From Bacteroidota bacterium (lineage in GTDB: Bacteria; Bacteroidota; Bacteroidia; J057; JAJTIE01), in the NCBI GenBank assembly GCA_019638695.1, contig JAHBTG010000006.1:1-64000 (forward strand): 64,000 nucleotides of DNA, given 5' to 3'. Below the pieces are notes generated by a model, which did no database searches, was not told where the DNA came from, and worked only from the letters and a program-made list of their open reading frames with translations. Position 1 is the first letter of the stretch. Every line of letters starts with the position of its first letter. The position numbers and the translations under genes were made by a program. This document shows positions 27,218 to 35,586 of this stretch, piece by piece.

Positions 27218-27224
27218 TGCCGGA

Positions 27225-28949
27225 TTATGCGGGTTTGGAGGGCTTTAGGGCGCCTGGTATGTGCGTGAGGTGCTGCAAAGGCTGGATGACGTGAGTGGCA
27301 TAGTAGCGGTAGAGCGCAGTGAGCTTGCGCACAGCTGTTGCATAATCCGGCTGCTTGTCTGCCAAAGCTATTCCCATGCGCATGAAGGTCTGGGCACCGC
27401 CGCTTTCGCCAAACAGGTGATGACATCGGAGGGCAGTCAGCAGCTGCATCCAGCTGTGGCGCGCAGTCATGCCGGGTGGCTGGGTGCCGCCATCCAGGTT
27501 TACATAAAGGCCCATAGTCTGTTTGCCGGTGGCCAGTACCTCTTTGGGCATGCGGCTGGCGTCTTTGGGCAGGCCTCGGCGCAGGGTGCGCATCAGTCCG
27601 GTTGCATTCCCTATCCACAGGTATCCGCGGGCATACGTCATATATAGCTTGGGTAATTGCGTGGGCGCCGCGGCAGTGGGCAGCGCCCGCAGCAATAGGA
27701 GGCCGCCGCCGGCGTCCGCCAGCTCAATATCTCCCCTGCGAAGCACCCGGCTGACAAGGCTGAAGGCTGCGGTGCTATCCTGCACGCCCACACCCAGGAT
27801 ACCCCGTAGGTTGAGCTGTGCAAACGGATGATCCGGTTGCGCAGGCAGAGACGTTGTATTTGCCGCCGGCAACAGGTCTCCTGCGAAGTCCTGTACCACA
27901 AATACCATTTGCCCCGTGAAGATGTCCATAAGCTTGGCGGGGGGCATGCCCAGGGCTTCTTCTATGCCGGCTATCTGCCTGGACATAGCGCCTAGTGCGG
28001 GTATGCGCGACAAGGGTTTCCGGATATTGGCTACCAGGTGAGGGATGTCCAGTCCATACCCCATGAACATCCATACACTGTCTGCCGGGAGGTTATAGAG
28101 TACCTCCTGACCCAGTGCCGGGCCTTCCATTGGCATAAAGTAGTTGCGTATCCCCTCGCTCCATACCATGTTGATTTCGTAGGCCAGGTGGTTGCCTTGC
28201 TGCTTCAGGCTGCTTATCATATAATTGTCGTCCAGGTCCTTTTTTTCCAGGCCCACAAGATTCAGCATGGGTTCAGGTATCCGTTGGGTAAAAGGGCGGT
28301 AGTTGCCAAACAGGCCGATGCCTGTGTCGCCGGGTATTTTGGCCAGCCATTCCTGGAAAGCAGGTATTTCTGCTAATGTGGGCCTTTGCTGCTGATGGCA
28401 GGGCATGGATCGTGCGATGGTCTCCAGGAGTTCTTGTGTGCGGCTTTCTTTGGGCTGCCGGGGCAATATCACCAGGGCATGATCATCCCATATCATGGCC
28501 ACACCGGGCAGGAGCAGCCTGCTGCCACAATCCTTGGTGGAAAATTCCCCGGAAGGGAACGCTTTGTGCAGTGCGGCTTCCAGCGCCTTTCTGTCCCGGA
28601 TGCTGAGGTGAGCCAGGGGTACCGGGGCAGGTTGAAGGATATCCTGTACCAGGTTGGCAAACAGCACGGGCTTATCTGTAGCTATGGTGCCGCGGTGCAG
28701 CCAGTCCGTGCGCATGGTTTGTGCAAACCGTACACATTGAGCCGAATCTGCCTGGAGGAGCGCCACCAGTGTGGCCCAGTCCAGCTGCCGGGAGCTGGTG
28801 TCTTGCAGCGGGGTGAGGCCGGGATCCACTGCCATAACCACCACTACAGATTCCTGTGGCAGGGCCAGGTGCAGTTCTTTTTTGCTGCCGCAGGCGGTTG
28901 TGAGGGTCAGGCAAATGGCCAGGTTCAGGAACGTACGGAGGCGTTGCAT
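27225..28949 (-). CDS. DUF4836-like lipoprotein, paralogue of 25435-27111
   Basis: About 574 residues starting MQRLRTFLNLAICLTLTTACGS, a lipoprotein signal with the lipid Cys near residue 20. It shares the DUF4836 pattern with its neighbour: VVVVMAVDPGL, FQEWLAKIPGDTGIGLFGNYR, VGLEKKDLDDNYMISSL and MDIFTGQMVFVVQD, at a divergent level. The longer in-frame start at 29018 is rejected because the lipoprotein signal begins here. Its C-terminal YYATHVIQPLQHLTHI helix is absent from the paralogue. Probably a tandem duplication that has since diverged. Confidence 0.78.
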   Translation of the reverse strand: MQRLRTFLNLAICLTLTTACGSKKELHLALPQESVVVVMAVDPGLTPLQDTSSRQLDWATLVALLQADSAQCVRFAQTMRTDWLHRGTIATDKPVLFANLVQDILQPAPVPLAHLSIRDRKALEAALHKAFPSGEFSTKDCGSRLLLPGVAMIWDDHALVILPRQPKESRTQELLETIARSMPCHQQQRPTLAEIPAFQEWLAKIPGDTGIGLFGNYRPFTQRIPEPMLNLVGLEKKDLDDNYMISSLKQQGNHLAYEINMVWSEGIRNYFMPMEGPALGQEVLYNLPADSVWMFMGYGLDIPHLVANIRKPLSRIPALGAMSRQIAGIEEALGMPPAKLMDIFTGQMVFVVQDFAGDLLPAANTTSLPAQPDHPFAQLNLRGILGVGVQDSTAAFSLVSRVLRRGDIELADAGGGLLLLRALPTAAAPTQLPKLYMTYARGYLWIGNATGLMRTLRRGLPKDASRMPKEVLATGKQTMGLYVNLDGGTQPPGMTARHSWMQLLTALRCHHLFGESGGAQTFMRMGIALADKQPDYATAVRKLTALYRYYATHVIQPLQHLTHIPGALKPSKPA

Positions 28950-29005
28950 GGGTGGAGTGATTGAGGATACGGAGCGCTGAAGTGCACTTACAAAAAAGCA
29001 GAAAC

Positions 29006-29037
29006 TTTGGTTAACCATGGGCAGATAAGTACCTTTG
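29006..29037 (+). promoter_or_regulatory. ATP synthase operon promoter
   Basis: TTTG at 29006-29009, a 20-base spacer and TACCTTTG at 29030-29037, followed about 7 bases later by the expected start and then ATG 29055. A good fit to the Bacteroidota TTTG-N19-TAnnTTTG promoter. Confidence 0.72.
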
Positions 29038-29054
29038 CGCCCGATTTCGTTCCT

Positions 29055-29462
29055 ATGATTGCCCGAAGGTTCTATGTGTGGTTAGTAATGCTGCTGCTGG
29101 CAGCTGTGGGTATACATGTCCTGCTCAGCCAGGTACTGCGGAATTACCCTATCGACAGCCTGGTGTGGCGCATGAATCTCCTGAGCCTGTCCTTTATTGC
29201 TCTGAAATCTGCCGGGGCCTACTGGCTTGTGCAGCGCAACCTGTCACTCAGTGCCTGGAAGTTTGTCAACATAGTGTCCGGTGTGATGCTGCTTAAACTG
29301 CTGCTGAGCATCGGGTGGGTACTAATTATGGTCTTTGGCGCGGATGTGCCGCCCTTTGCCTTTGCCCTGCCCTACTTTGGTGCATATATTTTATTCACCT
29401 CCTTTGAAATCATCGCACTCCTAAATAACTTGCGCCCCGATTCACAAAAACCGAGCGTTTAG
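29055..29462 (+). CDS. atpI: ATP synthase I subunit-like protein (AtpI)
   Basis: The 135-residue protein has four hydrophobic helices (residues about 5-25, 38-55, 70-90, 105-122) and no other motif. Position directly upstream of atpB in the ATP synthase operon and topology match AtpI, a membrane chaperone that helps c-ring assembly. Primary-sequence similarity to AtpI is weak, so the call rests on context. ATG 29055 is 18 bases after the promoter box. Confidence 0.65.
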   Translation: MIARRFYVWLVMLLLAAVGIHVLLSQVLRNYPIDSLVWRMNLLSLSFIALKSAGAYWLVQRNLSLSAWKFVNIVSGVMLLKLLLSIGWVLIMVFGADVPPFAFALPYFGAYILFTSFEIIALLNNLRPDSQKPSV

Positions 29463-29472
29463 CCGTTTTTTC

Positions 29473-30717
29473 ATGGTATCTTATCGTAGCTTCCGCCTCC
29501 GCATAGCAGTTCTGGGACTGCTCCTGGTCTCCATTCTTTCTCCGGCATGGGCCGGCGGCGGTGGCGACGGCAAAAAGTTTGATGTGAGCGGTACGCTCTT
29601 CCATCACGTGCTGGAGACCCATAACTGGCATATCGTAGATATTCCCAAAGGCGGCAGCGAATATATCCATGTGGAGATTCCGCTTCCCTGGATCTTGTAT
29701 AACAGCAAGGAGGGATTCCAGTTCTTTTGTCTTGATGGCGCCCATGCTGAACAGGATGCCCTGGGGAAAGGTTATGTACTGTCCCATGAGAAGCTCTATC
29801 CCGTTAAAAAGGGTGTTCAGGTATTGGAGAACGGCTATCCCAGGCCCGAGTTCCAGGAGCATCTGACGGTAACTGCAGAGGGCAAATGGATCCCCAAAAA
29901 AGGTGACCACCACATAGTGGCAGACCATAGCGGCAATCTCTACGAGGTGGACCATAGTGTATCCTTATGGGATTTCAGCCTCAGCAAAACGCCTTTGCAA
30001 ATGCTGATCGTGGGATTGATCATGCTGTTTCTTTTCCTCAAAATGGCTGCTTACTACAAGCGCAATCCCGGCCAGGCGCCCAAGGGCATCGCTTCTTTCC
30101 TGGAGCCTATCATACAGTTTGTAGAAAGCGATATTGCCAAGCCCAACATGCATGGCAAGCATGCCCGCTACATGCCCTATCTGCTCACCCTGTTTTTCTT
30201 CATCTGGTTTGCCAATATCCTTGGCCTCACTCCCCTGAACAGCAACATTGCGGGTAATATTGCCATTACGGTAGCCCTGGCCACCCTCACTTTGCTGATC
30301 ACCCTGTTCAGTGGTACGCGGGACTATTACCAGCATATCTTCTGGTTCCCCGGGGTGCCGCTGCCGGTGAAGTTCATCCTGCTGCCAGTAGAACTCGTGG
30401 GTGTTTTCACCAAACCCTTCTCGCTCACCATTCGTCTGTTTGCCAATATCGCTGCAGGTCACTTTATGGTGATGGCCCTCATCAGCCTTATCTTTATTGT
30501 GGGCAAAGCCGGTGAAAGCGTTGCCGGAGCCGTGGCCATTACACCCCTCTCGTTGTTGTTCTCTCTCTTTATCATGACCATGGAGGTGCTGGTGGCTGCC
30601 ATCCAGGCATACGTATTTACTCTGCTCACCTGCGTATTCATCGGGCAGGCGATGGAGACCCACCACCATGACCATGACCATGACCATGGTCATGACCACA
30701 AACACGCTCACGCTTAA
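29473..30717 (+). CDS. atpB: ATP synthase F0 subunit a, with His-rich C-terminal tail
   Basis: Forms the proton half-channels against the c-ring. The 414 residues include a signal-like N-terminus and an exported domain of about 150 residues (residues 25-175), which is the long form typical of Bacteroidota. The membrane part starts near residue 177; the essential arginine lies in TIRLFANIAAGH. The last 20 residues are almost only His and Asp (THHHDHDHDHGHDHKHAHA), coded by a CATGAC-like hexamer repeat, which is not part of the core fold and could bind divalent metal. Start ATG 29473 is 10 bases after atpI. Confidence 0.95.
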   Translation: MVSYRSFRLRIAVLGLLLVSILSPAWAGGGGDGKKFDVSGTLFHHVLETHNWHIVDIPKGGSEYIHVEIPLPWILYNSKEGFQFFCLDGAHAEQDALGKGYVLSHEKLYPVKKGVQVLENGYPRPEFQEHLTVTAEGKWIPKKGDHHIVADHSGNLYEVDHSVSLWDFSLSKTPLQMLIVGLIMLFLFLKMAAYYKRNPGQAPKGIASFLEPIIQFVESDIAKPNMHGKHARYMPYLLTLFFFIWFANILGLTPLNSNIAGNIAITVALATLTLLITLFSGTRDYYQHIFWFPGVPLPVKFILLPVELVGVFTKPFSLTIRLFANIAAGHFMVMALISLIFIVGKAGESVAGAVAITPLSLLFSLFIMTMEVLVAAIQAYVFTLLTCVFIGQAMETHHHDHDHDHGHDHKHAHA

Positions 30718-30732
30718 TCCGTCATCATTTAA

Positions 30733-30975
<243 letters not shown>

Positions 30976-30990
30976 TCCGAGAAACCAGAA

Positions 30991-31037
30991 AATCCGGGGT
31001 ATCTGCACGGTTGGTGCAGAGATCCCCCGGAATTTTT
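30991..31037 (+). terminator. Terminator-like hairpin between atpE and atpF
   Basis: AATCCGGGG pairs with CCCCGGAATT, with an inner CTGCAC/GTGCAG stem and an internal loop, followed by a T5 run (31033-31037). It looks like an intrinsic terminator or attenuator inside the operon; partial readthrough would keep subunit c in excess over b, delta, alpha and gamma. Confidence 0.7.
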
Positions 31038-31103
31038 ATGCGTACTTTTATCTTCTGTCTCATCTCCCCCACACTATAGCCCACCTCTTTACATACCCAT
31101 CGT

Positions 31104-31598
31104 ATGGAAATCATACTCCCCAATTTTGGTCTTTTCTTCTGGACACTGGTGGTGTTTCTCACCCTGTTCTTCCTCCTGAAGAAATTTGCCTGGAAACCCA
31201 TTCTCAAGGCGATCAAAGACCGTGAAACCAGCATTGAAGAAAAGCTGAATGCTGCCCAGGCTGCAGAAGCCAAGATGCAGCAACTCACTGCAGATAACGA
31301 AAAGCTGCTGCAGGAGGCGCGTGCCGAGCGCGAAGTAATCCTGCGCGAAGCCAATAATGCCAAGGACCGCATTGTGGCCGAAGCCCGTGAGCAGGCCAAG
31401 CGCGAGGCCGATAAACTGGTCGCCGGCGCCCAGCAGCAGATTGCCCTGGCACAGAGCGCTGCCGCTGAAGAACTGCGTAAGCTCTCTGCTAACCTAGCAC
31501 TGGAGATTGCAGAAAAAGTGCTGCGCCAGGAGTTTGCCGACAAGGCCCGCCAGCAACAGTATGTAGACTCTCTGCTCAAAGACGTTACCCTGAACTAA
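31104..31598 (+). CDS. atpF: ATP synthase F0 subunit b
   Basis: The 164-residue subunit has one N-terminal TM helix (PNFGLFFWTLVVFLTLFFLL) and then a long charged coiled coil rich in Ala, Glu, Lys and Gln (EEKLNAAQAAEAKMQQ to the end), which forms the peripheral stalk. Length and layout are normal. It starts 128 bases after atpE, the longest gap in the operon, which contains the hairpin. Confidence 0.96.
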   Translation: MEIILPNFGLFFWTLVVFLTLFFLLKKFAWKPILKAIKDRETSIEEKLNAAQAAEAKMQQLTADNEKLLQEARAEREVILREANNAKDRIVAEAREQAKREADKLVAGAQQQIALAQSAAAEELRKLSANLALEIAEKVLRQEFADKARQQQYVDSLLKDVTLN

Positions 31599-31599
31599 G

Positions 31600-32136
31600 A
31601 TGCTGCAGGACCGCATTGCCAAACGATACGCCAAAAGCCTCTTTGACCTGGCCCTGGAAAAGAATATCCTGGAGGAGGTGAAGAAGGACTTTGACATGCT
31701 TGACAACCTCTACCACCAGAGTGCAGATCTTCGTATGCTGCTCCGGAGCCCTATTATTGCCAGCAGCCATAAGTGGGCCATCCTCAGCAAGCTCCTCAAA
31801 GGCAAGGTGAGCGAGCCCGTACTCCAGTTCATTGAGATCATCAACCGCAAAGGCCGCGAAGGACTGCTGGATAATCTGTGGCAGGAGTTTACCGCTCTCT
31901 ATAACAGCTACAAGAATATCACAGTGGTTAACCTGCGCACGGCTATGGAATTCTCTGCGCCTGCCCGCGAAGCCCTGACCCGTAAAATAGCAGATGCACT
32001 GAAGACCCATGTGGAGCTCAAGGAAACCGTAGAGCCGGAGCTGATCGGGGGCTTTGCCTTCCAGATAGACCAGCGTCTCTATGACGGCTCGGTGGCTGCA
32101 GCCCTGCAAAAAGTTAAACGCGAATTTTCTCTCTAA
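31600..32136 (+). CDS. atpH: ATP synthase F1 subunit delta
   Basis: 178 residues. Begins MLQDRIAKRYAKSLFDLA, the typical YAxALF opening of OSCP/delta, and ends with a beta-rich ELIGGFAFQIDQRLYDGSV segment before a C-terminal helix (VAAALQKVKREF). It joins the peripheral stalk to the F1 head. The start is one base after the atpF stop, so translation is probably coupled. Confidence 0.96.
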   Translation: MLQDRIAKRYAKSLFDLALEKNILEEVKKDFDMLDNLYHQSADLRMLLRSPIIASSHKWAILSKLLKGKVSEPVLQFIEIINRKGREGLLDNLWQEFTALYNSYKNITVVNLRTAMEFSAPAREALTRKIADALKTHVELKETVEPELIGGFAFQIDQRLYDGSVAAALQKVKREFSL

Positions 32137-32166
32137 TATCCCTCACACTGTACATATCCCTTTGTC

Positions 32167-33747
32167 ATGATAGAAGTTAGACCCGACGAAGTATCTGCCA
32201 TCCTGCGGGAGCAGTTATCCGGCCTCAAGAGTGCAAAAGAGCTGGAAGAAGTTGGTACCGTCCTCCAGGTGGGCGATGGTATTGCACGTATCTATGGCCT
32301 CACCAGCGTGCAAGCCGGTGAGCTGATCGAGTTTGGTACCGGCCTCAAAGGTATGGTGCTGAACCTGGAAGAAGATAACGTGGGTGCCGTATTGTTTGGA
32401 GACTCCGAGGGTATCAAAGAAGGCGATACTGTGCGCCGCACCGGCAGAATTGCTTCCATCAATGTGGGCGAAGGGCTGCTGGGCCGTGTCATTAACCCGC
32501 TGGGAGAGCCTATCGATGGCAAAGGCCCCATCACCGGACAGTTGTATGAAAGCCCCCTGGAGCGCAAGGCGCCCGGGGTGATCTTCCGCCAGCCGGTAAC
32601 CGAGCCCCTGCAAACCGGCCTTAAGGCGGTAGACGGTATGATTCCTATCGGCCGCGGACAGCGTGAGCTCATCATTGGCGACCGCTCGACGGGTAAGTCG
32701 GCCATTGCCATTGACACTATCATCAACCAGCGTGCCGGCTGGGAGAGCGGTAAAGACCCCGTGTATTGTATCTATGTAGCTACCGGCCAGAAAGCGTCTA
32801 CCATAGCCAATATCGTGAAGGTACTGGAGGATAACGGAGCGCTGGCTTATACCGTAATCGTAGCGGCTCCGGCATCCACCCCCACCCCGCTGCAGTTCTT
32901 TGCCCCGTTTGCTGGTGCTGCCATTGGCGAATACTTCCGCGACAGCGGCCGCCATGCGTTGGTGGTATACGATGACCTATCCAAGCAGGCCGTTGCTTAT
33001 CGCGAGGTTTCCCTGCTGCTGCGCCGTCCTCCCGGACGTGAGGCATATCCCGGTGACGTGTTCTATCTCCACAGCCGCCTGCTGGAGCGTGCCGCCAAGA
33101 TCATTGCCCGTGATGACGTGGCCAAGAATATGAACGACCTGCCCGAGTCTTTCAAGCCTATCGTAAAAGGGGGCGGTTCACTCACGGCGCTGCCTATCAT
33201 TGAGACCCAGGCCGGTGACGTTTCCGCCTATATCCCGACGAACGTCATTTCTATTACCGACGGCCAGATATTCCTTGAGGGCGACCTCTTTAATGCTGGC
33301 GTACTCCCTGCTATCAACGTGGGTATTTCGGTGTCTCGCGTAGGCGGTTCCGCCCAGATCAAGTCCATGAAAAAAGTGGCAGGTACCCTTAAAGTGAGCC
33401 TCCAGCAGTATCGCGAGCTGGAAGCTTTTGCCAAGTTCGGTTCAGACCTGGATCCTGCCACGCAGTCCGAGATTGACAAGGGCCGCCGTAACGTGGAGTT
33501 CCTCAAGCAAAACCAGTATAGCCCGCTGGCAGTGGAGCATCAGGTGGCTGTCCTTTACGTGGGTACCAACAACCTGGCGCGTACTGTGCCTGTAGATAAG
33601 ATCAAAGAGTTTGAGAAGAGCTATATCCAGCTGCTGCAGAGCAGCCACCGGGATGTGCTTGACCAGCTCAAGGCCGGTAAACTGGACGATACCATTGAGG
33701 CTACCCTGCGCAAAGCCGCTCAGGAAACAGCTGCCAACTTCGCCTAA
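32167..33747 (+). CDS. atpA: ATP synthase F1 subunit alpha
   Basis: The 526-residue non-catalytic nucleotide-binding subunit of F1. N-terminal barrel with [14 protein letters not shown] and [18 protein letters not shown]-loop [13 protein letters not shown] at residues about 171-183; [40 protein letters not shown], the classical alpha/beta signature region; and [10 protein letters not shown]. Length is as usual. Expected to assemble with a beta subunit encoded elsewhere, as atpD is not in this window. Confidence 0.98.
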   Translation: MIEVRPDEVSAILREQLSGLKSAKELEEVGTVLQVGDGIARIYGLTSVQAGELIEFGTGLKGMVLNLEEDNVGAVLFGDSEGIKEGDTVRRTGRIASINVGEGLLGRVINPLGEPIDGKGPITGQLYESPLERKAPGVIFRQPVTEPLQTGLKAVDGMIPIGRGQRELIIGDRSTGKSAIAIDTIINQRAGWESGKDPVYCIYVATGQKASTIANIVKVLEDNGALAYTVIVAAPASTPTPLQFFAPFAGAAIGEYFRDSGRHALVVYDDLSKQAVAYREVSLLLRRPPGREAYPGDVFYLHSRLLERAAKIIARDDVAKNMNDLPESFKPIVKGGGSLTALPIIETQAGDVSAYIPTNVISITDGQIFLEGDLFNAGVLPAINVGISVSRVGGSAQIKSMKKVAGTLKVSLQQYRELEAFAKFGSDLDPATQSEIDKGRRNVEFLKQNQYSPLAVEHQVAVLYVGTNNLARTVPVDKIKEFEKSYIQLLQSSHRDVLDQLKAGKLDDTIEATLRKAAQETAANFA

Positions 33748-33756
33748 TCCCTTGCC

Positions 33757-34647
33757 ATGCCCAGCTTAAAGGAAATACGCGCCCGTATCAAGAGTGTACA
33801 AACTACGCAACAGACTACCCGTGCCATGAAAATGGTGGCGGCCAGTAAGTTGCGCCGGGCGCAAGACAACATGATCCAGTTCCGGCCCTATGCCGCTAAA
33901 CTGCGTACCCTGCTGGATAACCTTGCTGCTTCGGCAGAGGGCCAGCTGAGCAGTCCGTATGCGGAGCCGCGTAGTGCAGATGGCACGGTGTTGCTGGTGC
34001 TCGTGACTTCTAACCGGGGCTTGTGCGGTGCCTTTAATGCCAATGTGCTCAAGCGCTTTATGCTGGATGTACTGGGCAAGTATGCAGAGAAGCGTGCTGC
34101 CGGTAAGCTCAAGGTATTGTGTGTGGGCAAGCGGGGGTATGATTTTGTGCAACGCCGGGGGTTACAGACAGTGGGCGAGAACCATGATGTGTTTGCCGGC
34201 ATCTCTTTTGACAAGGTGAATGCCGTAGCTTCTGAGGTTATGGATGGGTTTACGGAAGGCCATTGGGATGAAGTAGTGCTCTACTACAACTCCTTCAAGA
34301 ATGTGGCCACCACCATACCCGTTGCTGAGAAGATGCTGCCGGTAGTAGTGGAACCCCACGCTGAAGAACCCGTAGCGCAGGCGGTAGATTACATCTTTGA
34401 GCCTGCCAAGGAAGAGATGCTGGTGGCATTAATTCCCGATATACTGCGCAGCCAGTTCTATCGTGTTTGCCTGGAGAGCAATGCGGCAGAGCAAGGCGCC
34501 CGGATGATTGCGATGGATAATGCTACCGAGAATGCCCAGGAGCTGATAGATAAGCTCAAGCTTATCTTCAACAAGGCCCGTCAGGCGTCCATCACCAAGG
34601 AGATCCTCGAGATTGTATCTGGTGCAGAAGCCCTCAGTGGCAAATAA
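33757..34647 (+). CDS. atpG: ATP synthase F1 subunit gamma
   Basis: 296 residues. N-terminal PSLKEIRARIKSVQTTQQTTRAMKMVAASKLRRAQ and the C-terminal MDNATENAQELIDKLKLIFNKARQASITKEILEIVSGAEAL form the central coiled-coil shaft; the middle domain includes VLLVLVTSNRGLCGAFNAN. Nine bases after atpA. No atpD or atpC follows; in Bacteroidota these two are commonly in a separate locus. The terminator that would end the operon lies inside the next gene. Confidence 0.97.
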   Translation: MPSLKEIRARIKSVQTTQQTTRAMKMVAASKLRRAQDNMIQFRPYAAKLRTLLDNLAASAEGQLSSPYAEPRSADGTVLLVLVTSNRGLCGAFNANVLKRFMLDVLGKYAEKRAAGKLKVLCVGKRGYDFVQRRGLQTVGENHDVFAGISFDKVNAVASEVMDGFTEGHWDEVVLYYNSFKNVATTIPVAEKMLPVVVEPHAEEPVAQAVDYIFEPAKEEMLVALIPDILRSQFYRVCLESNAAEQGARMIAMDNATENAQELIDKLKLIFNKARQASITKEILEIVSGAEALSGK

Positions 34648-34657
34648 GTCATCTTGT

Positions 34658-35098
34658 ATGCAAGTTCAAAGCCCATACGTCCGCCCGTTCGTATGGGCTT
34701 TTCTTTTGCTGCTAAGCCTGCTGTGGAGCTGTGCAGACCCGGGCGCCACTGAGCAGGCTGCTTCCCCTAAAGCCAGCCAGCAGGTGCCTCGGGACCAGGA
34801 TGCTTCTGAAGAGGAAAAACCTGCTGCCAGGCCTGTGGCCACTGCACAGGAGCATACCCGGAACCTGGTCTCTGCCTTTCAGGGAAATTATGCACAAATA
34901 GAGAATGCGCTCAAGACGGTGGCCCTGCCTTCCCTGGTGCTGGATGACATTGAAGGGTATGACCTGGCCAACCCCAGGCTTCTGGACTGTGCGCATGATT
35001 GTTGCACCGTAGAGTTTGAATCCGGCATTACGAAGCGTGTATACCGGTTTTGCTGGCAGGACGGTAAACTGGCCCAGGTGATCTGGCAAAAGCGATAA
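34658..35098 (+). CDS. Small lipoprotein with terminator inside its signal-peptide codons
   Basis: The 146-residue protein starts MQVQSPYVRPFVWAFLLLLSLLWSCADPG: signal helix and lipobox (LLWSC) with the lipid Cys near residue 30. The mature part has a disordered Pro/Ser/Glu segment (residues 32-65), then a helical-to-beta domain ending CAHDCCTVEFESGITKRVYRFCWQDGKLAQVIW with four clustered cysteines. The first codons contain a perfect 12-bp hairpin and T run, so the terminator of the ATP synthase operon overlaps the signal peptide. Its expression should depend on readthrough or on translation opening the hairpin. No family recognised. Confidence 0.72.
   Translation: MQVQSPYVRPFVWAFLLLLSLLWSCADPGATEQAASPKASQQVPRDQDASEEEKPAARPVATAQEHTRNLVSAFQGNYAQIENALKTVALPSLVLDDIEGYDLANPRLLDCAHDCCTVEFESGITKRVYRFCWQDGKLAQVIWQKR
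34668..34707 (+). terminator. Intrinsic terminator of atpI-atpG operon, inside a coding sequence
   Basis: AAAGCCCATACG (34668-34679), a 10-base loop, then CGTATGGGCTTT (34690-34701) and TCTTTT. The stem is 12 bp and perfect. It lies 20 bases after the atpG stop and inside codons 4-17 of the lipoprotein gene. Confidence 0.88.
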
Positions 35099-35125
35099 AG
35101 GAAGGGGAGGGATGCCGGAGAAGCC

Positions 35126-35536
35126 CTATCCGGGCATACGGCTCTCATCCATGAACAGCACATTCCAGCGATGGCCTTCCAGGTCCGTAAACCCGCAGGC
35201 ATACATCCAGCCCATAATCTCTGTAGGTGCTCCAAAGACAACCCCGCCGCCTTCGGCAGCTATACGCGCCAGGTTATCCACTTCTTCACGGCTTTCTGCA
35301 TCTATGGAGATCAGCACCTCCGTGCCTGCCCGGGTATCGGCTGCCGCCTGCCCGGCCACTTGCTGGAATGCCTCTTCTGTGAATAACATCACTATCGTGC
35401 CCGGGTTGCCCACCCGCATGCTTGCAGATTGAGGGCTCTCCCGCCGGGAATCAAATGTAAAGCCCAGTTTTGTATAGAAATCCTTGGCTGCGGCCAGGTC
35501 CTTTACCGGCAGGTTTAACCAGAGTTGCTTGGTCAT
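35126..35536 (-). CDS. VOC-family (glyoxalase-fold) protein
   Basis: The 136-residue vicinal-oxygen-chelate fold has two paired beta-alpha-beta-beta-beta modules: LWLNLPVKDLAAAKDFYTKLGF at the N-terminus and the C-terminal VVFGAPTEIMGWMYACGFTDLEGHRWNVLFMDES. The GFTDLEGHRW segment is the family's usual DPxGxxW. Related proteins include PhnB-like and bleomycin-resistance-like proteins; the ligand is unknown. Convergent with the lipoprotein gene. Confidence 0.85.
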   Translation of the reverse strand: MTKQLWLNLPVKDLAAAKDFYTKLGFTFDSRRESPQSASMRVGNPGTIVMLFTEEAFQQVAGQAAADTRAGTEVLISIDAESREEVDNLARIAAEGGGVVFGAPTEIMGWMYACGFTDLEGHRWNVLFMDESRMPG

Positions 35537-35586
35537 GGCTTGAGAGTTACAGTGGGTATTCTTGAAAGTAAAGTAAATCTACACAC

